DNA of 8,531 nt from CAZSPL01 sp964608735 (GCA_964608735.1 CAZSPL010000181.1:1-8531), one strand, 5' to 3'; shown: positions 1 through 6,118, numbered from the stretch's first letter. The notes: generated by a model not told the origin, from the sequence alone. Numbers and translations: made by a program.

Positions 1-278
1 ATGTAGATATGTTCGTTGTAGAGGCCGTCCCTGATGTAAACCGTATCACCGGCCTGCAGCGTCTCGGCGGCGTGGCCTATCGTAAGCCATGGCGAATCGA
101 TGGTGCCGGGATTCGAATCGTCCGCCGACGGATGATTCGCATCGACATAATAGACCATCCCGCTTCCCGCGTCGGACACCGGCGGCGGAAGCGCCATCTC
201 GCTTCCCGTGGCGCACGCCATCGACGGAAGCAAAAGGATAATCACGGCTATGCTGTGTAACAGGATTGCTCTTTTCAT
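1..278 (-). CDS. Exported beta-helix-type surface protein, 5' part only
   Basis: Partial gene; the 3' end lies beyond the left edge and about 92 codons are visible. The product begins with a short basic stretch (MKR), a hydrophobic core (residues 4-17) and SMAC at 19-22. That is a slightly atypical lipobox with Cys22, so it may be a lipoprotein or a signal peptidase I substrate. After a Pro/Ser-rich spacer comes YYVDANHPSADDSNPG, then SPWLTIGHAAETLQAGDTVY and IRDGLYNEHI. This is the usual opening of DUF1565/right-handed parallel beta-helix proteins of the pectate-lyase-like fold. Two ATGs compete, at 284 and 278. GGGAGG at 292-287 lies 2 nt from the first and 8 nt from the second, so 278 is preferred. 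Such proteins often bind or cleave polysaccharide, but no catalytic part is visible, so no activity is assigned. It is divergent from the glycosyltransferase at 463. Confidence 0.72.
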   Translation of the reverse strand, partial: MKRAILLHSIAVIILLLPSMACATGSEMALPPPVSDAGSGMVYYVDANHPSADDSNPGTIDSPWLTIGHAAETLQAGDTVYIRDGLYNEHIY

Positions 279-306
279 CTTCATCGCCTCCCGCGAATTT
301 CCGCTG

Positions 307-335
307 ATTGTAATATCCCGCACCGATTAAAACAA
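307..335 (-). promoter_or_regulatory. Predicted sigma-70-type promoter of the beta-helix gene
   Basis: On the minus strand TTGTTT (335-330) is followed after 17 nt by TACAAT (312-307), which matches the -10 consensus at 5 of 6 positions. Transcription would start near 300, giving a leader of about 20 nt that contains the GGGAGG ribosome site at 292-287. The prediction rests on sequence match and position only. Confidence 0.45.
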
Positions 336-425
336 TCTCCCGGGCGCGGCGATTCATGGTTCGTACATGATGGATTGAGCGGATATGTCATGTTCGCTTT
401 GATATCGCCGGCTATTCCGGGCTAT

Positions 426-454
426 TTGATTCAGCTATCCCGCTTTAATATACT
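426..454 (+). promoter_or_regulatory. Predicted sigma-70-type promoter placing +1 at the glycosyltransferase start codon
   Basis: TTGATT (426-431), a 17-nt spacer and TATACT (449-454) give 4/6 and 5/6 matches to the consensus boxes. The expected start site, about 7-8 nt after the -10 box, falls at 461-463, on or just before the ATG at 463. This would leave almost no 5' leader and agrees with the absence of a Shine-Dalgarno there. Short GCTAT-containing direct repeats (410-416, 420-426, 433-438) overlap the -35 side. Confidence 0.45.
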
Positions 455-462
455 TCCACCCG

Positions 463-2118
463 ATGCCCGATGATGCGATGATACGCCGGACGCGCCGCGC
501 TCGAAGGGCGGCTCTCGTCGCGCTCTTCCTCGCGGCGCTCGCGCTGAGGGTATGGGGCATGGGATTCGGGCTTCCACAGCAGGTGCATCCCGACGAGCCC
601 AACCTCGTCGAACGCGCCGTCAACATCGGCCTGAAACACGACTTCAACATGTCCTACTTCCTCTGGCCGAATTTCATGATTTACATGCTGTATTTTGAAT
701 ACATCGCCGCCGGTCATATCGCCGGTTTCCTCGGCATATTCCCGCGCGTCGATGATTTTCTCGTGAAATACTACATCGACCCGGGCCTGTTCATGTGGAT
801 GGGCAGGCTTACGGCGACCGTATTCTGCCTCGGCGGCATGGCGTGCATCTATCAGCTCGGGAAGAAGGTGTCCGGCATTCCCGCCGGGATTGCGGCGGCG
901 TTGCTGATGGCGTTCAACCTGCTGTTCGTCACGCATTCACGCTACATCGCCCCCGACCTTCCCGCCGCGTGCCTGATGATTTACGTCTGGCTGTGCCTCA
1001 TCTATTACACCGATTCCGGGCGGACGGGCATGCTTTATTCGGCGGCGTTCGTCGGCGGTGTCGCGATGAGCACGAAATACAACGCCGCGCTGATACTCGT
1101 GCCGGTTATCATAGCCGCGTTGTCGAACGTCCAGCGATGGCCGAAGGGGGATGTGCCCGGATTACGCCGCCGGTTGTTCGGCTATACGCTGCTGTGCATC
1201 GCGCTGTTCGTGCTTGGCTTCGTCCTCTTCACGCCGTTCAGCGTCCTGGACTACCGGGAATTTATGAAGCAGGTGAGTTACCAGGCCGGGCTTCAGTACC
1301 TCGGGCACGTCGGTATGGAAGCGAAGGGCTCATCGCTTCTCGAAATCGTGAAATATTTTCTTTCCCCATACGGCTTGGCTCTCGCGATACTCGCGGTTTG
1401 CGGCATCGTAATTTCAAGGATGTCGCTCACACGCGCGATGATACTCTTCTCATTCCCGGTGCTTTATCTCATCGCCGTTTCAGGATGGACGGTCTGGAAT
1501 GAAAGATACATGCTGTATTTCTTCCCGGTCATCTTCCTGTTCGCCGGTATCGGCATAAGCGGGCTCACTCGCTTGATTGCGCCGGGGAAAAGGGAAACCG
1601 CGGCCGTGTTCATCGCGCTCGCGGTCTCGTCGCCGTCGATATACCATGCCGTTCAAGGCGCGATAATCATGAACCGCGAGCATACTGTCGTCGCGGCGGA
1701 GCGTTGGATAGAGCAGAATATCCCGCACGGGAGCATTATGTTCATCGAACAGGGAGGGCCGAAGCCGTACAGCATCTCGACGGTGAAGGAATTCAAGCTC
1801 GATGTGTATCCGGTGTATGCCTACGAGCAGCCGGAATTGTCATCGAGCATGGAAACACTGAAGTATACTCCCATGGAAAAACTGCGGATGCTGCATCCCA
1901 CACCGGAGTATATCGTGTCGACGGGCTATACCCTCGACCGCTACCTCGACCCCGCGGCGCTGAAGAAATATCCGGAGTTGGTCAAACCATGGATTGAATA
2001 TTCGGAATTCATCGATGCCAATTGCGTATTGTTGGCCGAATTCCGTCCGGGGAAACAATATTCGGGATGGTGGATAAAAATCTATCGCTTGCCCGAAGGC
2101 GCGCTTCCTATTTCTTAA
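463..2118 (+). CDS. GT39/ArnT-like membrane glycosyltransferase (GT-C fold)
   Basis: The 551-residue polytopic membrane protein resembles PMT_2/ArnT-type glycosyltransferases, which move a sugar from a polyprenyl-phosphate carrier to an acceptor on the outer face of the cytoplasmic membrane. After a basic N-terminus and first helix (about 16-34) comes LRVWGMGFGLP and then HPDEP (42-46). The acidic pair D44-E45 sits in the first extracytoplasmic loop, where GT-C enzymes keep a catalytic acidic residue. Further family-like segments are HSRYIAPDLPA (158-168), VAMSTKYNAALIL (200-212) and NERYMLYFFP (346-355). Roughly ten helices run to about 400, followed by a soluble, presumably extracytoplasmic tail (400-551) starting AAERWIEQNIPHGS. 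No Shine-Dalgarno precedes ATG 463 or the alternative ATG at 478. The start at 463 agrees with the promoter, which implies a leaderless mRNA. The acceptor is unknown, and the last 11 bases overlap the convergent transporter gene. Confidence 0.85.
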   Translation: MPDDAMIRRTRRARRAALVALFLAALALRVWGMGFGLPQQVHPDEPNLVERAVNIGLKHDFNMSYFLWPNFMIYMLYFEYIAAGHIAGFLGIFPRVDDFLVKYYIDPGLFMWMGRLTATVFCLGGMACIYQLGKKVSGIPAGIAAALLMAFNLLFVTHSRYIAPDLPAACLMIYVWLCLIYYTDSGRTGMLYSAAFVGGVAMSTKYNAALILVPVIIAALSNVQRWPKGDVPGLRRRLFGYTLLCIALFVLGFVLFTPFSVLDYREFMKQVSYQAGLQYLGHVGMEAKGSSLLEIVKYFLSPYGLALAILAVCGIVISRMSLTRAMILFSFPVLYLIAVSGWTVWNERYMLYFFPVIFLFAGIGISGLTRLIAPGKRETAAVFIALAVSSPSIYHAVQGAIIMNREHTVVAAERWIEQNIPHGSIMFIEQGGPKPYSISTVKEFKLDVYPVYAYEQPELSSSMETLKYTPMEKLRMLHPTPEYIVSTGYTLDRYLDPAALKKYPELVKPWIEYSEFIDANCVLLAEFRPGKQYSGWWIKIYRLPEGALPIS

Positions 2119-2794
2119 GCAAAAAAGTCTCATGGGCTTTCTTGATGGCCGGTGCCGGGCCCACGAAGACAACATGGTCGCCCGCTTCGATTACGGTGTC
2201 ACCGCGCGGGACCACGAAACTTTTCCCGCGGATCACCGCTGCCACTACGCATTCACGCGGGATGTCGATATCCCGGATAGGCTTCCCGGCTATACGGGCA
2301 TTTTCCGGGACGATAACTCCGACGAGGCTGGCTTCGCCCGTGCCGATCTCAAAAAGCTCGGCGACGCCCGGGCGGTCGAGATAGTTTTCCACCATGGCGG
2401 CGGTTGCCCAGGGCGCGCTGATGGCGACGATACCGTTCTCTCTCAGCAGGTTGACATAATCGGGATCCTGGACGATGGCGATGACCCGCGTCATCCCCAG
2501 CCTCCTGAGTTGCAGGGCGGCGATGATGTTGCGGCCGTCATCATCCGATGTGGCGATGGCGACATCGATGTTTTCCAATCCCACCTGTTCCAGCAACTCC
2601 TTCCTGGTGCCGTCGCCCTGGAATATCGGGACATGGTATCGCTGTTCCAGCTCTTTGCAGCGCTTTTCATCCTGCTCGATGAAAGTTATCTGATGCTCCG
2701 CCGAGCGAAAGACCAGGCGGTACTCATCTTTCGCCAGGAGCCGCTCCGCGATATTTTGACCGCTGATTCCTCCATCAATGATGAGCACGTGCAT
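2108..2794 (-). CDS. Possible stand-alone RCK/TrkA-like protein from an internal in-frame start
   Basis: ATG at 2794-2792 (Met449 of the fusion) is preceded 6 nt upstream by AGAAGGAGG. Translation from here would give 228 residues beginning MHVLIIDGGISGQ, which is exactly the beginning of a Rossmann fold and about the normal length of free TrkA/KtrA-type RCK subunits. In K+ systems such subunits assemble as rings on the transporter, so a free copy could complete a ring together with the tethered domains. This is inference: the site could also be a fossil of two formerly separate genes, or the reading frame could have been joined by an assembly error that removed a stop codon. It is nested in, and identical in frame to, the fusion gene. 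Confidence 0.4.
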   Translation of the reverse strand: MHVLIIDGGISGQNIAERLLAKDEYRLVFRSAEHQITFIEQDEKRCKELEQRYHVPIFQGDGTRKELLEQVGLENIDVAIATSDDDGRNIIAALQLRRLGMTRVIAIVQDPDYVNLLRENGIVAISAPWATAAMVENYLDRPGVAELFEIGTGEASLVGVIVPENARIAGKPIRDIDIPRECVVAAVIRGKSFVVPRGDTVIEAGDHVVFVGPAPAIKKAHETFLLKK

Positions 2795-4138
2795 ATGTTT
2801 CCTCCTTCTCAATTGAATCCCGAGTTTCAGGCTCCGGAATGTTTGGGGTATTCTTCGAAGCTCGGCGCGGTTGGCCGGGCGCATCAAATAGATAGCGCCG
2901 CCCGCCAGCGTGAGCATGCCGCCCGAAAAAAGGCTTCTTGTTTCCAGCGCCGGGACGAACAGCCAGCATGAGAGTACACCGAGGATCGGCACTATGGGAA
3001 ACAGGACGACCCTGAAAGGAAGCCGGAGATTGGGCATGCGCCTGTGCAATGAGACAACCGCGTAATTGACGATTCCCAGGGCCATCAGAAAACCGAAGTC
3101 GCTCATTGAAGCCGCGAACTTCACGATCCCGCTATAGCTGAAAAAAGCCACCACCAGCGCGCAAGCAAGCAGCGAAATATGCGGCGTCCGGTAGCGGCGA
3201 TGCAGAGTGGCGAAGATGCCGGGGAAATGCCGGTCGCGCCCCAGCGCATAGAGAACCCTCGCGCTTGCGCCAAGGGTTACGCTGAAAGCCGAGAGGCTGG
3301 CCATTATGGTTGCCAATACCGCCGCCCAGCGTCCCCAGTCGCCAAACAGGTATTCGGCGGTATAGATGAATGGGACATCGCTCTTGGCCAACTCCCTGTA
3401 TGGAACCGCCCCCATCATGACCAATAAAACCAATACATAAATCACAATACCCACTGCCAGCGTAATAAGTATCGCCCGTGGGATTGTCTGGCCGGGATTG
3501 ATGATCTCTTCGGATGCCACGGTGATGAGTTCAAAACCCACGAAGGAAATATAGATAAGCGCCATGCCCGGAAGAAATCCGCTCCATCCCAGGGGAGCCA
3601 GGGGCACCAGGTTCGGCGCTTTGAGATGAAAGACGCCCAGCATGGCGACCACGACAAGAACCGCCAACTCGATGAGATTCATCACCGTGATGACTTTGAT
3701 CGCCTCGGACATGCCTCGGAAGTTGATCAAAGTGAAGATGGTGATGGTGATGAACGTCACGAGCGCGATGCTCACATCCGGCAGGAAATAAGCCCGGATC
3801 GTAAGCGCAAAGATGATGACATACAGGGCGCAGCCCAGCGTATTGCCGATCCAGAAAAACCACCCGGTAAAAAAAGCGACTGGCCGGGGAAGGGTGCGGC
3901 TCGTGAATGAGTATCCCCCCCCGGCGATGGGAATGGAGGCCCCGAGTTCGCTGTAATTCAGGGCTGTGAATACCGTGACGATTCCCATGACCAGGTAGAC
4001 CAGGATACCCAGCGGGCCGACTATGTGCGCCAGTTCCCCCGGAAGCGCGAAGATGCCCGGGCCCATCATGGCGCCGATGCCTATCATCACCGCCATGAAC
4101 AGGCCGATATTGCGTTTGAATGTTACCCGGTCAGGCAT
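2108..4138 (-). CDS. APC-superfamily permease fused to a C-terminal RCK (TrkA_N + TrkA_C) module
   Basis: The 676-residue protein has two halves. Residues 1-420 form a 12-helix APC-type transporter. TM1 carries the unwound substrate-site motif GPGIF (26-30), and TM6 carries SFVGFE (198-203) followed by a SEEIINPGQTIPRA segment typical of amino-acid permeases. After a basic linker (421-448), residues 449-676 form a full RCK unit. Its Rossmann part has D-G-G-I-S-G at 455-460, acidic E488 ending the second strand, and QGDGT at 507-511. A TrkA_C-like domain (about 590-676) ends the protein. RCK modules sense nucleotides such as NAD(H), ATP or c-di-AMP in K+ channels and transporters, so a ligand-gated transporter is inferred. 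The substrate (amino acid or K+) cannot be read from the sequence. The start is fixed by an in-frame stop 21 nt upstream. Its Shine-Dalgarno is poor, a GGAG only 2 nt from the ATG. Confidence 0.88.
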   Translation of the reverse strand: MPDRVTFKRNIGLFMAVMIGIGAMMGPGIFALPGELAHIVGPLGILVYLVMGIVTVFTALNYSELGASIPIAGGGYSFTSRTLPRPVAFFTGWFFWIGNTLGCALYVIIFALTIRAYFLPDVSIALVTFITITIFTLINFRGMSEAIKVITVMNLIELAVLVVVAMLGVFHLKAPNLVPLAPLGWSGFLPGMALIYISFVGFELITVASEEIINPGQTIPRAILITLAVGIVIYVLVLLVMMGAVPYRELAKSDVPFIYTAEYLFGDWGRWAAVLATIMASLSAFSVTLGASARVLYALGRDRHFPGIFATLHRRYRTPHISLLACALVVAFFSYSGIVKFAASMSDFGFLMALGIVNYAVVSLHRRMPNLRLPFRVVLFPIVPILGVLSCWLFVPALETRSLFSGGMLTLAGGAIYLMRPANRAELRRIPQTFRSLKLGIQLRRRKHMHVLIIDGGISGQNIAERLLAKDEYRLVFRSAEHQITFIEQDEKRCKELEQRYHVPIFQGDGTRKELLEQVGLENIDVAIATSDDDGRNIIAALQLRRLGMTRVIAIVQDPDYVNLLRENGIVAISAPWATAAMVENYLDRPGVAELFEIGTGEASLVGVIVPENARIAGKPIRDIDIPRECVVAAVIRGKSFVVPRGDTVIEAGDHVVFVGPAPAIKKAHETFLLKK
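2795..2809 (-). promoter_or_regulatory. Strong internal Shine-Dalgarno at the permease/RCK junction
   Basis: Reading the minus strand, AGAAGGAGG (2809-2801) is followed by the 6-nt spacer AAACAT and ATG. In the fusion frame it encodes Arg-Arg-Arg-Lys-His with codons AGA AGG AGG, so the run is also part of the basic linker. It is the strongest ribosome-binding sequence I found in the window, stronger than that of the permease start itself. Confidence 0.6.
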
Positions 4139-4207
4139 CGCTCCGAATTCCGCTTGTTATTTGAGACAGCCGCGGATGGCAGCCAATCTCACAATACGTT
4201 TCGATAT

Positions 4208-4235
4208 ATTATGCCTGCCGCCGCGCCGATTGCAA
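4208..4235 (-). promoter_or_regulatory. Candidate promoter of the permease-RCK gene
   Basis: On the minus strand TTGCAA (4235-4230) and CATAAT (4213-4208, 5 of 6 matches) are separated by 16 nt. An overlapping TAATAT would give an 18-nt spacer. The start site would be near 4201, leaving a leader of about 60 nt before ATG 4138. I found no hairpin typical of a riboswitch or attenuator in that leader. Confidence 0.4.
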
Positions 4236-4250
4236 GAAGGGATGAGCCTG

Positions 4251-4327
4251 TTGAAAAAGTAGATGTTTCGGGCTATCCTGTTTCAATGAAATTAATTGGC
4301 TCCTACCCCGGGTGACTACCAATCAAT
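4251..4327. repeat. Nested inverted repeats upstream of the permease promoter
   Basis: TTGAAA (4251-4256) faces TTTCAA (4281-4286). A second imperfect pair, ATTAATTGG (4291-4299) and CCAATCAAT (4319-4327), matches at 8 of 9 positions around a 19-nt centre. They lie just upstream of the candidate -35 box at 4235-4230, a plausible place for a regulator to bind. No known operator is recognised. Confidence 0.3.
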
Positions 4328-4350
4328 GCGGTGTTCGCTTAAAAATGTGC

Positions 4351-4403
4351 CATTCGGGACAGTCCCGCGGGCTGCCGGGCATCCTGAAGCCGGGGAATCC
4401 GGC
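4351..4403. repeat. Cluster of short GC-rich palindromes downstream of the WG-repeat gene
   Basis: CGGGAC-A-GTCCCG (4355-4367) is a perfect palindrome with a single central base. It overlaps CCCGCGGG (4364-4371) and is followed by GCCGG (4389-4393) pairing with CCGGC (4399-4403) around 5 nt. In the minus direction a run of five T (4345-4341) follows the first palindrome only after about 9 nt, so this is at best a weak terminator for the WG-repeat gene. It also resembles REP-type intergenic palindromes. Confidence 0.35.
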
Positions 4404-4417
4404 AATGGGCGGCGCGC

Positions 4418-6007
4418 TTAATCCTTCAGGTTATATTCATTATAAGACGGCACCGGTGCGGTTTTGCCGGGGATAACCTCAACTATACTGCTGAATTTCT
4501 CAATACGAACGTGATCCGGATTGTAAAGCTCCACCGTATAAACGCCTGGGGGAACATGGATTTTAAAATGCCCACCACGGTCCGGTGTGCCTTCCGAGAC
4601 AAGATTTCCCTCCGCATCAAAGATTTTTATTGTATGCAGATCCTCATCCAGACGTGTGTTAATATAACCGTCCAGGGCGGGCATGTTTATGGGGTTTGAT
4701 GGGTCAAATTCCGAGCTTGCGATAGCCGCGAGACCCTCGGAGAAAAACGCGAGCGCTTCGAATTGCGGCTCTATCGCCATTTCACCTCCGGTGTTGATGA
4801 ATCCCCACTTGTCCCCGACTTTCACACAAGCCATGCCATCGAAGAACGGCATCCCCCTGTCGAAAACGGCATCGCCCACAATTTCGCCTTCGGCGTTGAT
4901 GCAATGGTATTTTCCATCTTCGGATACAGCGATAGCGCGTCCGTCGACAAATATTGAGCCATTCCCCATGACGTTATCGATAACCCATTCGCCGCTGGTG
5001 TTGATATATCCTATGGTAAAGGAGTCGCTGTCTTCGCTTATTATTGCGGCATATGCAAGCCCCTCGAAGAATGGCTTGACAACGTCGAACGTCGGCTCTA
5101 TGACCCAATCGCCCTGTTTGTTGATGAATCCCCATTTTCCCGGTTTGTGCAACGGAAAGCCGTAACAACACGGCTCATAACCTTCTTCAGCAACCAGCGC
5201 GGCCGCGAGTCCTTCGTGGAAATCATAAGCTTCATCCAATATTGGCTCGATGACATATTCGCCGGTATTGTCCACGAAGCCGAATTTATAATCAATACCG
5301 ACAACTATCTTTATGCGCCCCAAGCCCTCGAAAAAATTGTATGCTTCGCGCCACTCGGGCTTGCCCAGGAGCTGACCATCCCCGGCAATATAGCCGGTTC
5401 TTAAATTGTTTTCCGTATTATGATAATATGTTAATAAGAGCCCGTCAGGGGCCCCATCCATGCCGCATGATCGCGGTTCGCTGATTACCCGGCCTTTCCG
5501 ATTTATAAAAAACTTCATCCCGTCTTTCTCCACCCGGGCTTGCCGGTTGAGAAAAGTCTCGGCGCGATTATATCCCGGGCCGATCACCGTTTTGCCCTTC
5601 TGATTGATATACCCCCATTCGGCCGACTTCTCCCTCCCCCACCTGACGCGCGCGAGGCCATCGCTGAACGGCCCGGCCATAGTGAATTCAGGGCCGATCA
5701 CAACGCTTCCAGTCTTATCGATGTAATAGAATTTGTAGAATTCGTTGCTGCTGTCGCCGTAAGGATCAAGGCTGGATATTTCATGGTCGGATTCCCAGTC
5801 GCCGGTAGGATTCTGCTTCAAGTATTCGAGCCGCTGTATGTCATCGAGCGGCTTGTATTCCACGGGCTTGCCCGCCCGGCTGCAGGATGTAACGGCAGAG
5901 ACGCCAACCGCCATGATGATCAAGAATATAATAACCGTACGATTGGATGATCCCCCTTCGCGATGAACCTTGTTCAGACAGAATATCCGTCTTCTGAATA
6001 CGCGCAT
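4418..6007 (-). CDS. WG-repeat lipoprotein with a C-terminal beta-sandwich domain
   Basis: The 529-residue protein (552 if started at ATG 6076) has a long basic N-terminus, a hydrophobic segment (residues 25-39) and VTSC (39-42), a good lipobox with acylated Cys42. It then carries about nine WG-type beta repeats of 30-45 residues. Examples are WGYINQKGKTVIGP, FGFVDNTGEYVIEP, WGFINKQGDWVIEPTF and WGFINTGGEMAIEPQF, each followed by a phrase of the type F-x-EGLA. The last part (about 447-529), with IKIFDAEGNLVSEG and VPPGVYTVELYNP, looks like a carboxypeptidase-regulatory/prealbumin-like beta sandwich. WG repeats are taken to mediate surface binding; the ligand is unknown. Start 6007 is preferred because the -10 box (6034-6029) lies downstream of ATG 6076, and GGGGG (6020-6016) lies 8 nt before ATG 6007. 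Two scattered lines counted by hand gave 38% and 50% GC, perhaps slightly below the neighbours. Confidence 0.82.
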   Translation of the reverse strand: MRVFRRRIFCLNKVHREGGSSNRTVIIFLIIMAVGVSAVTSCSRAGKPVEYKPLDDIQRLEYLKQNPTGDWESDHEISSLDPYGDSSNEFYKFYYIDKTGSVVIGPEFTMAGPFSDGLARVRWGREKSAEWGYINQKGKTVIGPGYNRAETFLNRQARVEKDGMKFFINRKGRVISEPRSCGMDGAPDGLLLTYYHNTENNLRTGYIAGDGQLLGKPEWREAYNFFEGLGRIKIVVGIDYKFGFVDNTGEYVIEPILDEAYDFHEGLAAALVAEEGYEPCCYGFPLHKPGKWGFINKQGDWVIEPTFDVVKPFFEGLAYAAIISEDSDSFTIGYINTSGEWVIDNVMGNGSIFVDGRAIAVSEDGKYHCINAEGEIVGDAVFDRGMPFFDGMACVKVGDKWGFINTGGEMAIEPQFEALAFFSEGLAAIASSEFDPSNPINMPALDGYINTRLDEDLHTIKIFDAEGNLVSEGTPDRGGHFKIHVPPGVYTVELYNPDHVRIEKFSSIVEVIPGKTAPVPSYNEYNLKD

Positions 6008-6028
6008 ATGAATTACCCCCGTGCCATG

Positions 6029-6034
6029 ATTATA
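6029..6034 (-). promoter_or_regulatory. Consensus -10 box of the WG-repeat gene
   Basis: The minus strand reads TATAAT at 6034-6029, a perfect -10 hexamer inside TTATATAAT. No good -35 box lies at 16-18 nt; the best is TTCGCT at 18 nt with 3 of 6 matches. This may mean activator dependence. The predicted start near 6022 gives a leader of about 15 nt before ATG 6007. Confidence 0.45.
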
Positions 6035-6063
6035 TAAGGATACCACGAGACAAGCGAAAGTTC

Positions 6064-6084
6064 GTATTCCCGGCATCGGAATAC
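6064..6084. repeat. Perfect 7-bp inverted repeat, possible operator of the WG-repeat gene
   Basis: GTATTCC (6064-6070) and GGAATAC (6078-6084) are exact inverse complements separated by 7 nt. A competing pairing of CCCGG (6069-6073) with CCGGG (6084-6088) overlaps it. The centre is about 50 bp upstream of the predicted start site, where activators commonly bind. It also covers the upstream ATG at 6076. Confidence 0.4.
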
Positions 6085-6092
6085 CGGGTTAC

Positions 6093-6118
6093 AAAAAACC
6101 GCCCACTTCAGGGCGGTT
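6093..6118 (-). terminator. Intrinsic terminator of the VIT/VWFA gene
   Basis: On the minus strand AACCGCCC (6118-6111) pairs perfectly with GGGCGGTT (6104-6097) around a 6-nt loop and runs straight into a tract of T (to 6093). It begins 27 nt after the stop codon at 6146. The plus-strand side has no T run, so it acts in the minus direction. It separates this gene from the WG-repeat gene's promoter. Confidence 0.88.

Noticed and set aside
9..260. 83-codon plus-strand frame at the left edge
   Set aside because: Arg-rich shadow of the minus-strand beta-helix gene, which has a signal peptide, ribosome site and promoter.
445..936. 163-codon minus-strand frame opposite the glycosyltransferase
   Set aside because: Highly charged, low-similarity translation lying fully under GT39 motifs such as HPDEP; treated as a shadow.
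2132..2971. 279-codon open frame on the plus strand opposite the RCK half of the transporter gene
   Set aside because: The opposite strand encodes a recognisable TrkA_N/TrkA_C module and this frame has no domain-like features or start signals.
4341..4367. Intrinsic terminator for the WG-repeat gene
   Set aside because: The CGGGACAGTCCCG palindrome has a 1-nt centre and its T run is about 9 nt away, so it does not meet the usual hairpin-plus-adjacent-U layout; listed as a palindrome cluster instead.
6008..6076. Upstream ATG at 6076 as the start of the WG-repeat gene
   Set aside because: The predicted -10 box (6034-6029) and inverted repeat lie inside this extension, there is no Shine-Dalgarno before 6076, and the extra residues would put a second weak hydrophobic stretch before the lipoprotein signal.
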